Below are positions 6,298 through 9,977 of a stretch of 9,977 nt of DNA, one piece after another; within the stretch, counting starts at the first letter, position 1; every line of letters begins with the position of its first letter. A program made the translations under genes and the position numbers. Under the pieces are notes generated by a model. It ran no database searches and was not told the DNA's origin. It saw nothing but the letters and a program-made list of their open reading frames with translations. This DNA is from Gammaproteobacteria bacterium. Lineage in GTDB: Bacteria; Pseudomonadota; Gammaproteobacteria; Pseudomonadales; Azotimanducaceae. The stretch spans positions 1 through 9,977 of the forward strand of contig JABIVN010000597.1 of the NCBI GenBank assembly GCA_018667205.1, read 5' to 3'.

Positions 6298-8109
6298 ATG
6301 TCTACGCGTCTATTTCTTTTTGTCTTAGTCATATTTTCAGCCGAGACATTTCCCGCCCCACCTACGAATCTATACTGGGGCGACCTGCATGTGCACAGCA
6401 ATCGCTCCCCTGATTCATTCGCATTCGGCAATTCTCGATTAACACCAGACAATGCCTACCGATTTGCTAAAGGCGAAACGGTCAAGGCTAACAGCGGCGA
6501 AAACGTTACACTCAAGAAACCGCTAGACTTCCTGCTGGTTGCTGACCATGCAGAGTTCGTGGGCGTGTTCCCAAAGCTGATCGAGCGCGACCCGGTTTTT
6601 GCAGCAACAGGTCTTGGCAAAAGATGGATTAAAGCGTTGGATGAATCAGCAAACCTGAGGACTATTATTCTAGAGTGGGTTGCGTTGATTTCTGATCCTA
6701 ACTACGAGCAGGAACTGACAGCAGAGTTTCGCACCGACGTATGGAAAGAAAACATTTCATTCGCAGACCGACACAATGACCCAGGCACGTTCACGGCAAT
6801 GATTGGCTATGAGTGGACAGCGATGATCAACGGCAACAATCTGCACCGCGTCATCGTATATCGGGATAATGTCGATAAAGCAGGCCAGCTACCTCCTTTT
6901 TCCGCCCTGGACAGCCAGGACCCAGAAAAGCTCTGGGCGTTTCTGGAACAATATGAAGCCAAAACCGGTGGCGACATCATGGCCATACCGCACAACGGCA
7001 ATATATCCAATGGCATGATGTTTCAATTAAACACCGTAAGCGGCGAACCGGTCAGCGAGGCATGGGCACAAACCAGAATCAAATGGGAGCCTTTGTATGA
7101 AGTGACACAGGTAAAAGGGGATGGCGAAGCACACCCCTTCCTTTCTCCGGATGATGAGTTCGCCGACTACGAGACCTGGGACGAAGACAATATTGGGCGT
7201 ACTGTCGCCAAGAAAAACGAAATGCTGCAGTATGAGTACGGCCGTTCCGCGCTGAAGCTCGGTTTAAAGGTTGAACAGGAACTCGGCACTAACCCCTATG
7301 AGTTCGGGTTACTGGGTAGTACTGATTCACATACAACGTTGTCCACCGCTGACGACGACAACTTCTACGGCAAGTTCATTGATTCAGAAATGACGCCGGA
7401 GCGAATGACCAACAAAATGGGGGGAAGCCTCTGGTACAACTGGAAGCTCGCAGCTTCCGGATACATGGGCATATGGGCAGATGAAAACAACCGTACTAGC
7501 CTGTTTGACGCTATGCAAAGAAAAGAAGTCTATGCGACAACCGGTCCACGGATCGCCCTTCGTTTCTTTGGCAGTTGGCACTTTAATGAGCAGGACAGCG
7601 AAAAAGAAATCGCCACCGTCGGATACCAAAAGGGCGTGCCAATGGGTAGTCGCCTGATTAAAGCACCTAAAGGCGGCGCACCAAGATTCCTGATCAGCGC
7701 CTATAAGGATGCTGACGGCGCGAACCTTGATCGCATGCAGGTCATCAAGGGCTATCTGGCAGAAGACGGTGAACTAAAAGAGCGTATTTATGAAGTTGCC
7801 TTCGCCGGGAAGCGCAAGATCGATGACCTGGGCAAACTACCACCGATAGGCAATACTGTAGATGTAGCCGACGCCAGCTATACCAATTCGATCGGCGCAA
7901 CGTCTCTTGACACACTGTGGGAAGACCCTGATTTCAACCCTAAAGAGCGGGCTTTTTACTACGTGAGGGTTTTGGAGATACCAACGCCAAGATGGTCTGC
8001 CTATGACGTCAAAAAGTTCGACCTGATAGATGTTAATGAAAACGTACCCATGGTGACTCAGGAGCGAGTCTACAGTTCACCAATCTGGTATTCACCCTCG
8101 GACTTATAG
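6298..8109 (+). CDS. DUF3604 family protein, probably exported
   Basis: A 603-residue protein of the DUF3604 family, related to PHP-type metal-dependent phosphoesterases; no substrate is established. The N-terminus has a short hydrophobic stretch (about residues 4-15, LFLFVLVIFSA) and likely cleavage near residue 20, so it probably acts in the periplasm. The metal-binding blocks appear in order: NLYWGDLHVHSNRSPDSF (D29, H31, H33), VADHAEFVG (D83, H84, E86), AIPHNGNISNG (H232) and GSTDSHTTL (D343, H345). The C-terminal 150 residues are characteristic of the family, including YYVRVLEIPTPRWSAYD. The ATG is two bases after the stop of the NSS frame, and only GGGG 11 bases upstream resembles a ribosome site, so translation was probably coupled to the transporter. 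The reading frame is intact, unlike its upstream neighbour. Confidence 0.93.
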   Translation: MSTRLFLFVLVIFSAETFPAPPTNLYWGDLHVHSNRSPDSFAFGNSRLTPDNAYRFAKGETVKANSGENVTLKKPLDFLLVADHAEFVGVFPKLIERDPVFAATGLGKRWIKALDESANLRTIILEWVALISDPNYEQELTAEFRTDVWKENISFADRHNDPGTFTAMIGYEWTAMINGNNLHRVIVYRDNVDKAGQLPPFSALDSQDPEKLWAFLEQYEAKTGGDIMAIPHNGNISNGMMFQLNTVSGEPVSEAWAQTRIKWEPLYEVTQVKGDGEAHPFLSPDDEFADYETWDEDNIGRTVAKKNEMLQYEYGRSALKLGLKVEQELGTNPYEFGLLGSTDSHTTLSTADDDNFYGKFIDSEMTPERMTNKMGGSLWYNWKLAASGYMGIWADENNRTSLFDAMQRKEVYATTGPRIALRFFGSWHFNEQDSEKEIATVGYQKGVPMGSRLIKAPKGGAPRFLISAYKDADGANLDRMQVIKGYLAEDGELKERIYEVAFAGKRKIDDLGKLPPIGNTVDVADASYTNSIGATSLDTLWEDPDFNPKERAFYYVRVLEIPTPRWSAYDVKKFDLIDVNENVPMVTQERVYSSPIWYSPSDL

Positions 8110-8124
8110 GCTATTTAATTTCAT

Positions 8125-8331
8125 ATGTGGAAGATGACACTCAAGCAACGCCGCCGACATGGCGAACTGATGGGACAATTGGAAGGCATGCGTAACAATG
8201 CCTACCTTTGGCCTCCGGAAAACTATGCGCCAGGCGACAACGAAGAGGAAGACGAGAAGTACCAAAAAGCACAGGAAACTTTTCAGTCCCTGGTGCAGGA
8301 ACTTCATCAACTGGAAAAGGACGCGACCTGA
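8125..8331 (+). CDS. Small hypothetical protein, 68 residues
   Basis: I do not recognise this gene. The product begins MWKMTLKQRRRHGELMGQLE, has a central segment rich in Pro, Asp and Glu (about residues 29-45, with NEEEDE), and ends in a probable amphipathic helix (YQKAQETFQSLVQELHQLE). There are no membrane segments, signal peptide or cysteines. It fills the gap between the DUF3604 stop (15 bases upstream) and the cupin start (14 bases downstream) on the same strand, which supports a real gene in the operon. The ribosome site is weak; an ATG three codons later is an alternative start. Confidence 0.55.
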   Translation: MWKMTLKQRRRHGELMGQLEGMRNNAYLWPPENYAPGDNEEEDEKYQKAQETFQSLVQELHQLEKDAT

Positions 8332-8333
8332 AC

Positions 8334-8338
8334 AGGAG
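8334..8338 (+). promoter_or_regulatory. Ribosome binding site of cupin gene
   Basis: AGGAG lies seven bases before the ATG at 8346, immediately after the stop of the small upstream gene. It decides the cupin start against in-frame codons further upstream. Confidence 0.7.
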
Positions 8339-8345
8339 ACAGGAA

Positions 8346-8720
8346 ATGGCGCTAGAACCAGGACCCATGCAAGTCATACACAACTTCCACACGACGAAAG
8401 AAGAAGTGTTAGATGACATCAAAAAGTTGGACCTGTGGCCAACTGTCTATGTCTCTGAACGCATGGACGAGTTACCCCCCCACTGGCACGACATTGATAA
8501 CTGCGGCTATGTAATGGAAGGCAGCAGCTACGTTCTGAATGAAAAGGGCGAAAAGCTTACCCTAAGCGCCGGAGACAAGTTACATATCCCGCGAGGTGCC
8601 ATCCATGCTGAAGGCAGCGTCACTGAACGCATGGTGTACATCGTTGGCATTTCAGTGCCTGAGAACCTGTTCGAGGTCCTTTCGTTGCTTGATCCCAAAG
8701 ACAGCCCGCTTAATCAATAA
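8346..8720 (+). CDS. Cupin domain protein
   Basis: A 124-residue single-domain cupin, cytoplasmic, with no signal peptide. The first cupin motif is PPHWHDIDNCGYVMEG (H46 and H48, with G59 closing the motif) and the second is AGDKLHIPRGAIHAEG (about residues 75-90, with H87). H46, H48 and H87 are the expected metal ligands. The glutamate usual in the first motif is not present at its place, where D51-N52 occur. Small cupins include dioxygenases, isomerases and sugar- or ligand-binding proteins, so no reaction can be assigned. The start has a good ribosome site seven bases upstream. It probably shares a transcript with the small gene and DUF3604 gene before it. Confidence 0.88.
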   Translation: MALEPGPMQVIHNFHTTKEEVLDDIKKLDLWPTVYVSERMDELPPHWHDIDNCGYVMEGSSYVLNEKGEKLTLSAGDKLHIPRGAIHAEGSVTERMVYIVGISVPENLFEVLSLLDPKDSPLNQ

Positions 8721-8884
8721 TATAAACAACGCTTCGTCAAAAACGTTATCCCAATAGCGCGCTTGGATAGGTTTTACTGGCTTTAAAGAAGTTCAAAAAG
8801 CATCATCACCAACACAACATCACCAGAAATATACCGGGGCTGTAAATCGACAGAAACCTGGCCAGCAACATCTTGGAGTTTTAC
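8721..8884 (+). other. Gap between cupin and ATP-grasp genes
   Basis: This 164-base stretch has no convincing gene, no strong hairpin and no near-consensus promoter. It ends in a ribosome site GGAG (8875-8878) six bases before the ATP-grasp start. The size leaves room for a promoter, so the ATP-grasp gene may be a separate unit from the cupin. Confidence 0.5.
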
Positions 8885-9977
8885 ATGAAGGCAGGATCTT
8901 ATTTTCCCGGTAGTCACTATTCATCCCTTTATGCGATGGCAGGGGATGACTGCTCACTCTTCTTCGACCTTTCGGAACTGACCGAAAAACAACAGGCAGA
9001 CCACCGGTCAAACATTGAGTTAACCGCTATGCTACAGGTTGCTCTGGCCTGTGTTGGTCATGACAAGGATCACCTCGCATTGTATGCCGAGTACCAAGAA
9101 CCTGGCTGGCAAAAAATGTTGCAGCGTTACCATAATTTTTTCACCCGAATGACAAGTGAAGTAGTCCCCATGGAACACTTTAGCTACCATCCAAGAGACA
9201 CTTACTATCAATCAGTTGCAGGCTACATCAAAGACAACCCGTCGCTAACCGATGTCGCCAACCTTTATATGTCGAGCGGTTCTAATAAACTGATCCATCA
9301 GAACGAGGAACTTCTGGCCATAAACCGTAACGTTAATTCCAAAAAACATTTCGCTGAAAATGCCCCAGCCTTCGGGATACAGGTCCCGGACACCCTTGTC
9401 ACCACTAAAGCAGGGCTTGCCACCAAGACGGTTGCGGACTTTTTCAACAAACACCAAAACAACATTATTTTGAAGCTACTAGGCCTGGCAGGCTCCAGAA
9501 ACGTCACCGCTGTCGACAGCATTACGTCAACCGAAGCGTACGTAGCCGAATACGAGGACGACATGGTGATTCTACTGCAGGAACGCCTGAGCCTCGAAGA
9601 CTACACTGAGATGACGGTGGACCTAATGGTATCTAAAGACGATATCAAGATAGCAAACACCCGGAAAATTCTTTTTGCCAATGGCTTGTGGGTCGGCAAT
9701 TTAATTGGAGACTCTGTCGCGATTACTGACGAACAGGCCAGCGCACTAATCCAGGTAGGCGAATATGCAAGACACCATGGTTACGTGACCGACGAGGGCA
9801 GCAACTGCGGCATTGATTTTTTCATAGGGAAGGACGGCAGCCTGATCGTTACCGAGATCAACGCACGCTGGACTGGCGGCCTTTTCCCCGCACACATCCT
9901 CAGCCAAATTGATGTTCAAGGGAGAGACGCCGTTCCCTTCTTCGACATGGTGTTGATAGAAGAGAGGGAGGCCTACG
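8885..9977 (+). CDS. ATP-grasp enzyme, C-terminus beyond the window
   Basis: An open frame of 364 codons runs off the right edge. The first 150 or so residues are not recognised; they would form a pre-ATP-grasp region. The ATP-grasp fold follows: a nucleotide-binding lysine K197 in NIILKLLGLAGS with a small glycine-bearing loop after it, VILLQERL (about residues 223-230), MTVDLMVS, then TDEGSNCGIDFF (D311) and VTEINARWTGG. E324, N326 and R328 form the family's metal- and phosphate-binding E-x-N-x-R. Such enzymes join a carboxylate to an amine or thiol using ATP through an acylphosphate. The closing motif resembles that of PGM1-like peptide ligases, but I cannot name the substrate. The start is supported by GGAG six bases before the ATG. 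Confidence 0.85.
   Translation, partial: MKAGSYFPGSHYSSLYAMAGDDCSLFFDLSELTEKQQADHRSNIELTAMLQVALACVGHDKDHLALYAEYQEPGWQKMLQRYHNFFTRMTSEVVPMEHFSYHPRDTYYQSVAGYIKDNPSLTDVANLYMSSGSNKLIHQNEELLAINRNVNSKKHFAENAPAFGIQVPDTLVTTKAGLATKTVADFFNKHQNNIILKLLGLAGSRNVTAVDSITSTEAYVAEYEDDMVILLQERLSLEDYTEMTVDLMVSKDDIKIANTRKILFANGLWVGNLIGDSVAITDEQASALIQVGEYARHHGYVTDEGSNCGIDFFIGKDGSLIVTEINARWTGGLFPAHILSQIDVQGRDAVPFFDMVLIEEREAY

Noticed and set aside
7384..7629. 81-codon minus-strand open frame inside the DUF3604 gene
   Set aside because: Shadow of a well-conserved gene, with no ribosome site or domain.
9245..9564. Two overlapping minus-strand open frames of 70 and 88 codons
   Set aside because: They are antisense to the ATP-grasp gene, which has a strong ribosome site and clear motifs.

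Overview
The window looks like chromosomal DNA of a gammaproteobacterium, probably marine or otherwise aquatic. It has moderate GC, ordinary bacterial codon use, a TalB-type transaldolase, a POT peptide permease, a DUF1993 protein and a DUF3604 protein. The assignment is inferred from this mix of families; there is no rRNA or other marker gene. I see no tRNA, rRNA, CRISPR array, insertion sequence or phage gene. Genes are dense, and the longest gene-free stretch is about 165 bases.

Left block (1-3037, minus strand). A TetR-type regulator is followed by a DUF1993 protein, a POT/PTR proton-coupled oligopeptide transporter and a type III (CaiB/BaiF) CoA-transferase that runs off the left edge. 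The last three are tightly packed, with a 3-base gap and then a 4-base ATGA overlap, and probably form one operon. The regulator is divergent from a Coq4-family gene at 3090-3857. The short region between them holds a near-consensus sigma-70 promoter and a perfect 13-bp palindrome at its transcription start. A half-conserved second copy of the palindrome lies exactly 21 bp downstream. This is a good candidate for the TetR operator.

Middle (3858-4951). The Coq4-like gene converges on a monocistronic transaldolase gene (minus strand). The transaldolase is head to head with the next rightward block, and the 115-base gap holds candidate promoters.

Right block (4952-9977, plus strand). The first gene is a sodium:neurotransmitter-symporter-family (NSS/SNF) transporter that appears inactivated. 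One continuous reading frame carries two in-frame stop codons (TAG, then TAA). It also carries two short tandem expansions: a 12-bp duplication, and a 16-bp unit present four times whose three extra copies add exactly 48 bp and so restore the frame. Two bases after its stop begins an intact, probably exported DUF3604 (PHP-like) protein. Then come a small acidic/charged protein of unknown function, a single-domain cupin and, after a 164-base gap, a large ATP-grasp enzyme cut by the right edge.

The points most worth following up are the recently decayed NSS gene with its frame-restoring repeat, the tandem operator between tetR and the coq4-like gene, and the unassigned ATP-grasp enzyme next to a cupin. 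I see no clear evidence for a wholly new multi-gene system.
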